DNA from: Candidatus Bathyarchaeota archaeon
Lineage (GTDB): Archaea; Thermoproteota; Bathyarchaeia; Bathyarchaeales; Bathycorpusculaceae
NCBI GenBank assembly: GCA_026014585.1
Contig: JAOZIA010000002.1
Coordinates: forward strand, 231,677 to 295,676
Direction: 5' to 3'
DNA: 64,000 nucleotides
Positions 25,456 to 33,856 of the stretch are shown piece after piece. The position numbers and the translations under genes are program-made. The notes below the pieces were generated by a model. The model made no database searches. It was not told where the DNA came from and worked only from the letters and a program-made list of their open reading frames with translations. Numbering within the stretch: position 1 is the stretch's first letter; every line of letters begins with the position of its first letter.

Positions 25456-26502
25456 ATGACAAAACCCAACCAACAATTCACCCTCACACCAATCGGCAAG
25501 GTAACCACAGCCGAAGATGGCTTTAACATAGAAATCTATGAACCCTGCCACCCCGCCCTAAAACAACTAAACCAATTCAGCCACGTCATCGTCATCTGGT
25601 GGGCAAACCAACACGACAACAAAGAAAGCCGCAACATCACCCAAACAACCCCACCATACGCAAACAAATTAACCGGTGTTTTTGCATGCAGAGCTGAATA
25701 CCGCCCCAACCCCATTGCCATAACAACATGCGCCATCCTAGACGTAGACGAACAAAAAGGCATCGTCAAAGTTCCCTGGATAGATGCATACGACGGTACC
25801 CCAGTCTTGGACTTGAAAGCGTACTTCCCCGTATCTGACCGCGTAAAAGACCCCCACATCCCAAAATGGCTCGCCAACTGGCCCCAATGGATACCCGATA
25901 GCGATTTTGACCCAGAAGCACTCACAGAGGAATCAGCACAAGAGAGCGGTAAATTGCCCACTTCGGGACGTATTGGCAGGTTAGCCGAAACTATAGCTGA
26001 GCAAACAAGCATCCAGACTGCCCAAGAGGTTTTTGAGGCATGGAACCAGCAGAAAATAGGCAAATCAAAAGACCCCGAAAAAATCCAAAACCTGATGGTC
26101 GCGCTTGAACAGAAAGTAGGCAAAGAAAAAGCAATAGAAATTATGCATGAATGCGGCAGGAAATGTTATGATTCAATTGCGTATCTGCAAAAATCCGCCG
26201 AGGAACTAAAAAACAAACACCCAGCATCTCTGCAAGAGCATGTGAAAAACCTAAACAAAAAGTTCGCAAGCACCTCAAAAATTGAATTAACCAGCGATAA
26301 TACCCTAATTTATCAACAACTCAAATGCTACTGCATGGTAAAAAACCCTGAAAAACCCCTTGACAACAAAAACTACTGCCAATGCGGAGTAGGATGCAGA
26401 CAGAAATTTTTTGAAGCAATCTTTGAAAAACCTGTCAAGGTTGAACTTTTAGAGTCAATTGCAACTGGCGGTGAAAGCTGCAAGTTTTTAATTAAACCCT
26501 AA
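25456..26502 (+). CDS. TrmO (TsaA) domain fused to a cysteine-rich domain
   Basis: 348 aa. Residues 1-160 are a TrmO/YaeB beta-barrel (TPIGKV, FSHVIVIWWANQHD, GVFACRAEYRPNPIAITTC, DGTPVLDLKAYFPVSD). TrmO uses SAM to methylate t6A37 of tRNA-Thr. Residues 175-348 are a second domain with HECGRKCYDS, CYCMVKNPEKPLDNKNYCQC, GVGCRQKFFE and GGESCKFLIKP. This pattern is like the DUF6144-type proteins usually encoded separately. The cysteine set suggests metal or cluster binding. The fusion may couple tRNA methylation with a redox or sulfur function, but this is inference. Confidence 0.8.
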   Translation: MTKPNQQFTLTPIGKVTTAEDGFNIEIYEPCHPALKQLNQFSHVIVIWWANQHDNKESRNITQTTPPYANKLTGVFACRAEYRPNPIAITTCAILDVDEQKGIVKVPWIDAYDGTPVLDLKAYFPVSDRVKDPHIPKWLANWPQWIPDSDFDPEALTEESAQESGKLPTSGRIGRLAETIAEQTSIQTAQEVFEAWNQQKIGKSKDPEKIQNLMVALEQKVGKEKAIEIMHECGRKCYDSIAYLQKSAEELKNKHPASLQEHVKNLNKKFASTSKIELTSDNTLIYQQLKCYCMVKNPEKPLDNKNYCQCGVGCRQKFFEAIFEKPVKVELLESIATGGESCKFLIKP

Positions 26503-26563
26503 ATCACTATTTCTTTTTTAGTATCCTAAAAATAAAATAAAGAAAAGAGGTTATGCCGCTGGC

Positions 26564-27655
26564 TTATGGGTTTGCCTGCATCTTCTCAAGATACTTGGGG
26601 TCCTCACGGAGGACTTTGGGGATGTAATTGCAGGCTGGGTCTGACTCAAACAAGTCACCTGTGTAGTATTCAGCGCGTGTTCTGCATCCACCGCAGATTT
26701 CGCGGTACTCACAAACGCCACATTTGCCTTTGATGTTGCTTTTGTCGCGTAGTTTCATGTGTAGTGGGCTTTGCTGGAGGTCTTCCCATGCTTGGCTTAA
26801 GTGTTTATTTTTTACGTTGCCAATGCGGTAACCTTCGTGGAATCCACAGCTTCGGTAGTCACCGTTCTCGGTGATGCCGATGTAGTTGCCGCCGATAGTG
26901 CATCTACCAAGGTAGCCTTCATTGTACCAGTCCCAGAAGTCAACTGGGTTTTTCTGGCGGACAATGCGTGCGTAGAAAGGTGAGTAAACGTTGACTTTGA
27001 CTTTGCCGTAAAGTTTACGTTGAATATCATAAATTTCGTTGAATGCTGTTTCGTACTGGTCAGGCGTAGGCGCTAAGTCTGGCATGTTGCTGCCTGCTCT
27101 GCCAACTGGGACAAGGTTGTGGTAAACCATCATTCGAGCGTTGTATTTTTCTGCGAGGTATGCAGGGTGCGCCATGTGTTCAATGTTGTATTTTGTCATG
27201 GTTGTGACAATACAGTCCAGTAATCCTACCTTGCCAAGCTTATCCATAGCGCTTACAGCTTTAGCATAACTGCCTTTACGTCGGATAATTTCGTTTGATT
27301 CCTCATTGCCATCAATGCTGACGGCTGTGTGGACTTCATACTTTTGAAGATTTTCATATCTCTTTTCATCCCACGCAAAACCGCTTGTTATGAGGCTAAC
27401 TTCCATGCCGTGTTCTTCCCGAGCATATTTGATGATTTCAAAAATGTCTGGGCGGACCAGTGGTTCTCCTCCACTGATTCCAAACCAATGTGAGCCAAAA
27501 TTGTGGATTTCATCAACCATCTTTTTTGCTTCTTCAGTACTTAATTCCTGATCCTTGGCGTACTCTTTAGTATAACTGCAATACATGCAGTTTCCAACAC
27601 AATTTCTTGTGCAGCGCCAAACCACCATGAATAATGGTGCTCTTTTCCCGCTCAT
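26564..27655 (-). CDS. Radical SAM/SPASM protein (NirJ/AhbC-like)
   Basis: 363 aa from ATG at 27655; an upstream TTG at 27682 is possible. The SAM-cluster motif is CVGNCMYC near residue 20, with GISGGEPLVRPD next. The C-terminal SPASM region carries CTIGG, CGFHEGYRIGN, CGVCEYREICGGCRTRAEYY and PACNYIP. The sequence around CGGCRTRAEYYTGDLFESDP closely resembles the ends of NirJ and AhbC/AhbD, which process siroheme-derived side chains. Other SPASM enzymes modify peptides. No precursor peptide gene is visible and no other Ahb genes are adjacent, so the substrate is open. Confidence 0.82.
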   Translation of the reverse strand: MSGKRAPLFMVVWRCTRNCVGNCMYCSYTKEYAKDQELSTEEAKKMVDEIHNFGSHWFGISGGEPLVRPDIFEIIKYAREEHGMEVSLITSGFAWDEKRYENLQKYEVHTAVSIDGNEESNEIIRRKGSYAKAVSAMDKLGKVGLLDCIVTTMTKYNIEHMAHPAYLAEKYNARMMVYHNLVPVGRAGSNMPDLAPTPDQYETAFNEIYDIQRKLYGKVKVNVYSPFYARIVRQKNPVDFWDWYNEGYLGRCTIGGNYIGITENGDYRSCGFHEGYRIGNVKNKHLSQAWEDLQQSPLHMKLRDKSNIKGKCGVCEYREICGGCRTRAEYYTGDLFESDPACNYIPKVLREDPKYLEKMQANP

Positions 27656-27906
27656 ATATCTCAACAGACAGTGAATAGACAAGCTTAGTGATATAAGATT
27701 TACGATAAAAAATCCTATATTTGATTTTAAGTCAAAAGAAGTGACTATTAGAAGTTTTAATGCTTGAAAGCTTGCTTTTTAGCTTGGGGCACCTCTAATT
27801 ATGTTTTGTTTTAACTTACGGACTATTGCGTAGCTTCATTTTAGAAAGTCTTATTAACTTATCAATGCCAATTTGCTTAGCATTCAATCAAGGAGAAATT
27901 GAAATC

Positions 27907-30060
27907 ATGTCTCAAACAAAAGAATACTCAATTATGACTAAAGATAGACTAATGACCTACACTTTCATTGCACTATTAGCAGTAACAATCGTATCAGCAA
28001 TTATCTGGTGGCCAGTTACGCCACAAAGTCCTATGTTCGAAACAGTCGCTCCAATAAACTTAGGACTTACCCTCATTTTATGCGCATTAATCTCTGTTGG
28101 TGTCGCTGTAGGAATTGACGTTCTCTTTGCTAAACTTGTATCAGACAGCCAATTGAACATCATGTCTGCTGCAGTTTTCGGTTTAATAGTCACTGACTCT
28201 TACACTTTAGGCTTACCTTTAATGGCAACCGAAGCAGGACTTCCAGTTGATGCACCAGGAGCACTAATTTATGTTGCATTAATCAGCATGGTCGGCATGG
28301 TTCTCTTCAAAAAAGTCGCAAACATGGCTGGGCGAAAATACGTTAACCCCGCTGCAGCTGCTAAATTCCTTGTTTTCCTGCCCGGAGCTGGCTCAGTTCT
28401 CATCGCTGCAAACCACCTCAACATTGGCATGGAACTGCCTCGTCTCGCTGGTAAAATAACCGCTTTCGGAAGCTATGATTCATTTGCTACATTTATGAGT
28501 GCATGCTTTGGAAATCCAAATCTAACAACTCAACCAGACCTCGCCTACCTCATGATTGTTGAAAAATTCCACGGTTGGGCTGGTGGTGCCTGCAGTATCG
28601 CTGTTATAATTGCTGGTCTTGCGCTATTCGTAGTTGCTCGCAGATACATTAAATGGAGAATTACTCTTGCATACTTTGTTTCAATTGCTGCTATGTCTTT
28701 GATATTGTCCTTTGTTTATGCAGATGTTGACTTAATTACACGGTTACTCTGGACTGTTTTCATCGGTAGCTCAATATTCTTGGGCTTCTTCATGGCAACA
28801 GACCCAGCGACTACGCCTGTAGGCCGCTACGGACAAATAATCTTCGGTGTCGGCTTAGGTGTCCTCACCGTACTAATTCAAACATACATGAACTTCTTCG
28901 GCGGCTCACTCCTAGCACTACTTATCATGAACCTGCTCACACCAAAGATTGACGGCATCGGCAGACTAAAACCAATGGAAGGCGGAAAAGAACCCTCACT
29001 TCCAAAAGCAAAGAAATTCGACAAAATCAAAACCTATCCATGTATGCGCTGTGGTGCATGCATGAGCGTATGCTGCAACAAACTTAGCCCAATTCTCATC
29101 AAACAAGCACGCGACAAACAAGATATGAAGACACTGCTCAAACTTGACGCTGACTTCTGTGCTGGCTGTGGAAACTGCAACTTCATATGCCCATCAAGAA
29201 TTGACCTCAAGAGCAACCTGCTAAACACAGTGCTAACTGCTGAAGATGAAGAAACAATTGAACAAAGCTTCCTTATCGGCAATCCAGACGAAAACATTGG
29301 CGTTTACAAAGAAATGTTCTCAGCCAAGAGCAAATACGAAGGACAAGACGGTGGTATGGTAACAGCCCTGCTGATTTCCGGCATGGAGAAAGGCATCTTT
29401 GACTCTGCAATAGTAGTCAAGAAGACCAAAGGTTACCTCTCAGAAGCATACGTCGCAGAAAGCGCAGAAGACATCATCCAAGCTAAAGGCACAAAATACA
29501 TGCGCGTACGCCTAATGTCAAAGGTAGGCGAACTCATCGCTAAAGGCAAACGCAAAATCGCAGTAGTCGGCACACCATGCGAAATCAGAGCAGCAAGACG
29601 CGTACAGCAAGCAATGATGACCGACGTTCCAGACCTAGAATTGACCATGATTGGCCTATTCTGCTTTGAAAACTTCGAATACCCCAAGCTAAAAGAAGAA
29701 ATCAAGACAAAACTCGGCGTTGACTTAGATGCAGCAGAAAAGACACAGATTAGCAAAGGTAAATTCATCGTTACAGTTGACGGAAAAGATAGTGCAATCG
29801 CAGTCAAAGAGCTCAGCAGTGCAGTTGAAAACATGTGCTTATCATGCCCAGACTTCAGCTCAAAGTTCGCTGATATCTCCGTTGGTTCAGTTGGTAGCGA
29901 AGCAGGCAAATCAACAGTTATTGTCCGCTCATCAATCGGTGAGCAACTAGTTGAAGGTCTTGACATAACCAAGAGCGAAGCTAAACTTGAAGAAGTCTCA
30001 AAGCTGTCAGTTCTCAAGAAGAACCGTGCAGAAAAAACAGTTGCTGGCGAATCTGAATAA
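27907..30060 (+). CDS. RnfD/NqrB-like membrane domain fused to 2x[4Fe-4S] and FrhB-type domain
   Basis: 717 aa from ATG at 27907, chosen for AAGGAG 10 bases upstream; the frame extends to TTG at 27826. Residues 1-360 have about 9-10 membrane segments with RKYVNPAAAAKF and FFMATDPATTPVGRYG, as in NqrB/RnfD. The covalent-flavin SGAT motif of RnfD/NqrB is not seen. Residues 378-430 hold two clusters, CMRCGACMSVCC and CAGCGNCNFICP. Residues 480-700 are FrhB-like (DGGMVTALL, VVGTPCEIRAARR, CLSCPDFSSKFADISVGSVG), the F420- and flavin-binding module of FrhB/FpoF. One chain therefore links a soluble F420H2/ferredoxin-type oxidoreductase to an ion-pump-like membrane module. A strong hairpin terminator follows, and a membrane partner gene lies 200 bases downstream. 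Confidence 0.87.
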   Translation: MSQTKEYSIMTKDRLMTYTFIALLAVTIVSAIIWWPVTPQSPMFETVAPINLGLTLILCALISVGVAVGIDVLFAKLVSDSQLNIMSAAVFGLIVTDSYTLGLPLMATEAGLPVDAPGALIYVALISMVGMVLFKKVANMAGRKYVNPAAAAKFLVFLPGAGSVLIAANHLNIGMELPRLAGKITAFGSYDSFATFMSACFGNPNLTTQPDLAYLMIVEKFHGWAGGACSIAVIIAGLALFVVARRYIKWRITLAYFVSIAAMSLILSFVYADVDLITRLLWTVFIGSSIFLGFFMATDPATTPVGRYGQIIFGVGLGVLTVLIQTYMNFFGGSLLALLIMNLLTPKIDGIGRLKPMEGGKEPSLPKAKKFDKIKTYPCMRCGACMSVCCNKLSPILIKQARDKQDMKTLLKLDADFCAGCGNCNFICPSRIDLKSNLLNTVLTAEDEETIEQSFLIGNPDENIGVYKEMFSAKSKYEGQDGGMVTALLISGMEKGIFDSAIVVKKTKGYLSEAYVAESAEDIIQAKGTKYMRVRLMSKVGELIAKGKRKIAVVGTPCEIRAARRVQQAMMTDVPDLELTMIGLFCFENFEYPKLKEEIKTKLGVDLDAAEKTQISKGKFIVTVDGKDSAIAVKELSSAVENMCLSCPDFSSKFADISVGSVGSEAGKSTVIVRSSIGEQLVEGLDITKSEAKLEEVSKLSVLKKNRAEKTVAGESE

Positions 30061-30064
30061 GCCA

Positions 30065-30096
30065 AGAAAAAGCTTTAACCCCTTTTTCTTTTTTTG
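30065..30096 (+). terminator. Hairpin terminator after the RnfD-FrhB fusion
   Basis: AGAAAAAG (30065-30072) pairs perfectly with CTTTTTCT (30082-30089) around a 9-base loop and is followed by a T run. It separates the fusion gene from its downstream neighbour, which has its own TATA box. Confidence 0.6.
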
Positions 30097-30193
30097 TTGT
30101 CTGTTTATTTTTTTGTCTTTGTTTTTGTAAGACCATTTTTTTTTATTCAAACTTGCCTTAATCTTGGTTTAAGGGCACGTTCGAAGGATTAAA

Positions 30194-30201
30194 TTTATAA
30201 A
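30194..30201 (+). promoter_or_regulatory. TATA box for the downstream membrane protein
   Basis: TTTATAAA within AAATTTATAAAC, about 68 bases before ATG at 30262. The predicted start near 30220-30225 is followed by a GAGGG ribosome site at 30230-30234. That site is well placed for ACG at 30241 and badly placed for the ATG. Confidence 0.5.
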
Positions 30202-30261
30202 CGCCTCAGAGCCAATTAATGAATCAAAAGAGGGATAAATACGGAACCAGAAAAATTTAAA

Positions 30262-30957
30262 ATGAAAGACGTTCTCTGGGGCTTAGTAATTCCAGTTCTT
30301 GTCGGTTTATTAATAATTGCTTTCCCAGCGATTTTCCGTCCAGGACTAGATGGTCTATTTCCACCAGCAGACATGGCAGCAGGAACATCCGCACACCCCT
30401 TAGCAGTCATCACCACAATTCTAACCCACGGTTTCGCCTTGATAGTAGTTTTCGCTATCCCTGTCGTCTTAGGCCTACTTTGGAATAAATGGGCTGGAGG
30501 CGCAGCAGGCTTTATCATGGGCACGCTATACTACATCGCATTCGCAGCATACAACAACTGGGAAAACATGCTAAACTTCCTTCCATTCACAGTTTCAGAC
30601 GGCGCAATCAACGGAGCCGCACTTAACTCTTATCTACCAAACCTCTTCAATGACTCAAGCTTCATCGGCGCATACATTATTGGCGGTATACTAATCGGCT
30701 ACATCGCAGGTGCACTATGCAATGGCTCAACAAACTTCCTACGTATGCTCGGCTCAGGTTTAACCGCAGCACTCACAGTTGGCATCATCACTTTCGTCCT
30801 TAACTACACTGTCTCTTACGGTGCATGGATGACTCAGAACAACCCAGGCTTTGCCCTGTTCACAACAATGCTTCCTTTGATACTCTTAGGCATTATCGCG
30901 CCAGTCATCTCTAAAGTAATGACATGGTACGGTATAACCCCAACACAGAAATACTAA
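30262..30957 (+). CDS. Six-helix membrane protein, probable partner of the RnfD-FrhB fusion
   Basis: 231 aa with about six membrane segments (WGLVIPVLVGLLIIAFPAIF, IVVFAIPVVLGLL, IGAYIIGGILIGYIAGAL, ALTVGIITFVLNY and others). No recognised family. The only Shine-Dalgarno-like site (GAGGG) sits 6 bases before an in-frame ACG at 30241, which would add seven residues (TEPEKFK). The stated ATG start is therefore conservative. Its codon use and orientation match the fusion gene 200 bases upstream. It may be a second membrane subunit of that complex, but no sequence motif proves this. Confidence 0.6.
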   Translation: MKDVLWGLVIPVLVGLLIIAFPAIFRPGLDGLFPPADMAAGTSAHPLAVITTILTHGFALIVVFAIPVVLGLLWNKWAGGAAGFIMGTLYYIAFAAYNNWENMLNFLPFTVSDGAINGAALNSYLPNLFNDSSFIGAYIIGGILIGYIAGALCNGSTNFLRMLGSGLTAALTVGIITFVLNYTVSYGAWMTQNNPGFALFTTMLPLILLGIIAPVISKVMTWYGITPTQKY

Positions 30958-31018
30958 ACCAAACCCTTTCCTTTTTTTATTTTTTTTAAAAATTTTAGAA
31001 ATTAAAAAAAGAAAAAAA

Positions 31019-32356
31019 TTAGAGCTTGCTTTTGCTCTTGTCAAGATTTGAGAATTCCCAAGCAATGTTGCCTTTCCAGATGTCACCGAGCCTTGTGATT
31101 TTAACTTCTTCATCGTTAACTTCAATTAAGCCCTTTGCAACAAGGTTTTTGATTTGCTCTGGGAAGACATCTTCTGGTCGTTTGCCGAATTTCTCCATGA
31201 ACTCGGCTTTGCTTACTGGTAACCGTAAGTAGAGGCGACTCATTTCTCTGCGCATCATGTCTTCATCGTTTGATTTTGAGAGTCTGCTGATTGGGAACTT
31301 ACCTGTTTTTACAGCTTCTATGTATTGGTTAATGTCTTCAATGTTAGAGTAGCTGAAACGTTGCAGATAGCCCATGAAGCATCCTGCGCCAGTGGTTAAT
31401 ATGCCACCCCATGGCCAACCGTTGAGGCAGTTTTCTCGTACGTGCCATTCAACTCTTGTGAATCGGTCGTGTCCAACAGCTTTGTAGCCTGCTTTTGTTA
31501 GCAGGTCGTATGCTGCCAGATACAGTTTTTCGCCGTGTTTGGCGTCTCCTTGTGGTGGTGCCTTTCCTGCTTTAATTGATTTGTCTAATGCTGTTCCAGG
31601 ATGAATTTCCAAATGGTATGTGTCAATTTCTACGTCTAAGTCGATTGCTTTCTGTAAGGTTTCCACCCAGCTTTCAACTGTTTGTCCTGGCAGGTTATAC
31701 ATCAGGTCGATACAAACACACATGCCCAGTTTCCGCGCGGTTTTGATGGCTTCTTCTACGTGTTCTGCTGGGTCGGGTAGGCAAAGGAACTTGCGGACTT
31801 GGTTGTCAAAAGATTGGGCACCCATGTCTAGTTGGTAAACTCCGTATTCTGCGAGTTTCTCAATTTTGTGTGGAGCCAAAGTTTTAGATGAACCGGTTAC
31901 TTTAATGAAGTATTCTTTACTAGTGGTAAAGTTTGCCTTACAATAATCTAGTATGTCAATTATTTGCTCAGCTGACAGGATGCTTGGGGTTCCACCACCT
32001 AAAACTATCTCGTCAAAAACGCTTGTTTTTACGTATTTTGTTTTAGCATACATGCCTAGCTCTTTTTTGAGAGCAATAAGGTACTCGTCCACGCTTGCCT
32101 TGTTTGTGGCTGTGGTTGGGAAATAGCAGAATGCGCATCTTGAATCACAAAAGGATACCCATGGCTGAAGCTCCATTAGCCTGTTAGAAGTATTTTCAGT
32201 GTCAAGGAACTTCATGTAAGATTGATAGGTTTCTGGTTTTATGTCAGGGTAATCCCTGTAGGTGTATGGTGGCCAGGTTTCTCTGGCTTCAAAGGCGTCT
32301 TTTTTGTTTTGCTCGGTTTTTGTTTCCATAATTTTTTGGCCTTCGGACATTTTCAA
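31019..32356 (-). CDS. HemN/HemW-like radical SAM protein
   Basis: 445 aa. The cluster motif is CDSRCAFCYF near residue 70, with VLGGGTPSILSAEQIIDILD, GAQSFDNQVRKFL and CIDLMYNLPGQTVESW, all hallmarks of the HemN/HemW superfamily. The C-terminus has the winged HemN_C-like region (LYLRLPVSKAEFMEKFGK). HemW is a haem chaperone, HemN is coproporphyrinogen dehydrogenase, and ChuW-type relatives methylate and open haem. Nothing in this sequence decides between them. Three successive leftward or adjacent radical SAM genes and the redox fusion next door suggest a shared low-potential electron supply. Confidence 0.82.
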   Translation of the reverse strand: MKMSEGQKIMETKTEQNKKDAFEARETWPPYTYRDYPDIKPETYQSYMKFLDTENTSNRLMELQPWVSFCDSRCAFCYFPTTATNKASVDEYLIALKKELGMYAKTKYVKTSVFDEIVLGGGTPSILSAEQIIDILDYCKANFTTSKEYFIKVTGSSKTLAPHKIEKLAEYGVYQLDMGAQSFDNQVRKFLCLPDPAEHVEEAIKTARKLGMCVCIDLMYNLPGQTVESWVETLQKAIDLDVEIDTYHLEIHPGTALDKSIKAGKAPPQGDAKHGEKLYLAAYDLLTKAGYKAVGHDRFTRVEWHVRENCLNGWPWGGILTTGAGCFMGYLQRFSYSNIEDINQYIEAVKTGKFPISRLSKSNDEDMMRREMSRLYLRLPVSKAEFMEKFGKRPEDVFPEQIKNLVAKGLIEVNDEEVKITRLGDIWKGNIAWEFSNLDKSKSKL

Positions 32357-32435
32357 ATCGTTTTATGTGTATAATAAAGTTTCGTTAAAACACCAGAAAC
32401 AAAACAAACAAAAAATAAACGTGGTTTGAGCCTGT

Positions 32436-33800
32436 TTACATCTTGAGAACTTGTTTAAGAACATGCAAAGCGCCTTCACGGCGTATTTTGCGCAAAATAC
32501 GTTTAGGTGAACGGTTAAAACTCACATGCATACTCCGCTGTATCTTCATCATTTGGTCAAAATCAAACTCCTTTGTCTTCACGTAATAGATGAAGTCCTC
32601 TACACGGTCATAGTAGTGGTTAGCTAAAACTTCCTCATGCAACACGCTGCCCGGGTACGACAGGAAAATGTTAAAGCTACACCAGTCAGGGTCAATCTTC
32701 TTTGCAAACTTGAGCGTGGTTTCCATGTCCTTTATGGTTTCGCCGGGGATGCCGATCATGAATGAGCAGGCAACTTGGATTCCCGCATCGTGACACAGCT
32801 GAACTCCCTTAGCTGATTGCTCAACTGTTATGCCTTTATTGATTTTTTTAAGAATTGGCGGCGAACCTGATTCTAAACCAAACCATATGGTTTTGCATCC
32901 TGCATCTTTCATAGCAGAAAGCATCTCTGGGTCAATTAAGTCCACGCGGGTATCACAAACCCACTGCATATCCAAATTTCTTTCTTTGAGTTCACGGCAA
33001 AACTCCAAGGTTTCTTTCTGTTTAAGCGTGAAGTTGTCACTGATTAAGTAGACGCCTTTGCTGCCAAAATTCTTAGACAAGTCTTCCATTTCGTCAACGA
33101 TTCGTTTGGGGCTAAACATTCGGCAGGTCTTACCCCACAAGGGTGCAATGTCACAGTAAGCGCAACTATAGGGGCAACCACGTGTAACACTCATTATGTC
33201 AACAGGTTCTACATCCAAAAACTCAATTCGTCTACCATATTGATCCATTGGCAGTAGGTGCCGTGCGGGAAAAGGAATCGAGTCAATGTCTTTGATGAAT
33301 TTAGCGGGGTTCTTTATGTTTTGACCCATTTTCCTGTAAACAACACCCGCTATGTCAGGGACGCCTTTGCCTGTGTTGATATAGTTAGCAAGCTCAGCCA
33401 TCGCCTGCTCCCCCTCACCCATGACAACATAATCAATTACGGGTTGCTCAATTAGGCTTTCAGGGGAATAAGAAGCATGCCATCCACCCACGACAACTTT
33501 GCAGTTTGGGTCAACCTCCTTAATTGCTGCGGCGGTTTCGATGCAACGTTGATAGGTTGCTGAGCCACAAGTCATGCCTACGATTTGGGGTTTTTTGGTT
33601 TGAATAATCTGCTTAACTTCCTCAATGGGCTTGTTAAGCATGTAATTGTCCAATATTTCAACTTCAAAACCGCATTTTTCAAGGTAGCCAGCAACAAACG
33701 CTAATCCTAAGGGGGGCAGTTTTCTTCCAAGATACCATGGTGCATTCGATGGCGGTGCAGTGGTCATTAATAAAATCATTTTTTTATCCCAAATCGGCAT
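32436..33800 (-). CDS. B12-binding-domain radical SAM protein, copy 3
   Basis: 454 aa. The N-terminal Rossmann B12 domain (PPLGLAFVAGYLEKCGFEVE, ILDNYMLNK, VVVGGWHASYSPE, YVVMGEGEQAMAEL) is followed by radical SAM CX3CX2C in CPYSCAYCDIAPLWGKTCR near residue 215. The barrel (GVYLISDNFTLK, TIWFGLESGSPPILKKINKG) and a basic C-terminal tail (SPKRILRKIRREGALHVLK) complete it. It shares length and order with the tandem pair at 15142 and 16613 but is clearly more distant. A start at 33779 (MILLMTTAPPS) is also possible. Expected chemistry is methylation or rearrangement of an unactivated carbon; the substrate is unknown. Confidence 0.87.
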   Translation of the reverse strand: MPIWDKKMILLMTTAPPSNAPWYLGRKLPPLGLAFVAGYLEKCGFEVEILDNYMLNKPIEEVKQIIQTKKPQIVGMTCGSATYQRCIETAAAIKEVDPNCKVVVGGWHASYSPESLIEQPVIDYVVMGEGEQAMAELANYINTGKGVPDIAGVVYRKMGQNIKNPAKFIKDIDSIPFPARHLLPMDQYGRRIEFLDVEPVDIMSVTRGCPYSCAYCDIAPLWGKTCRMFSPKRIVDEMEDLSKNFGSKGVYLISDNFTLKQKETLEFCRELKERNLDMQWVCDTRVDLIDPEMLSAMKDAGCKTIWFGLESGSPPILKKINKGITVEQSAKGVQLCHDAGIQVACSFMIGIPGETIKDMETTLKFAKKIDPDWCSFNIFLSYPGSVLHEEVLANHYYDRVEDFIYYVKTKEFDFDQMMKIQRSMHVSFNRSPKRILRKIRREGALHVLKQVLKM

Positions 33801-33856
33801 GTTGCTGTCAAGTTAAATCAATATTTTTGGTTCCCAACTTAATATAACTATTGGAA

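Noticed and set aside
28960-29240. Normal RnfB/RnfC ferredoxin subunit
   Set aside because: The two clusters are inside one continuous reading frame with the membrane and FrhB domains; there is no stop or ribosome site to split it.
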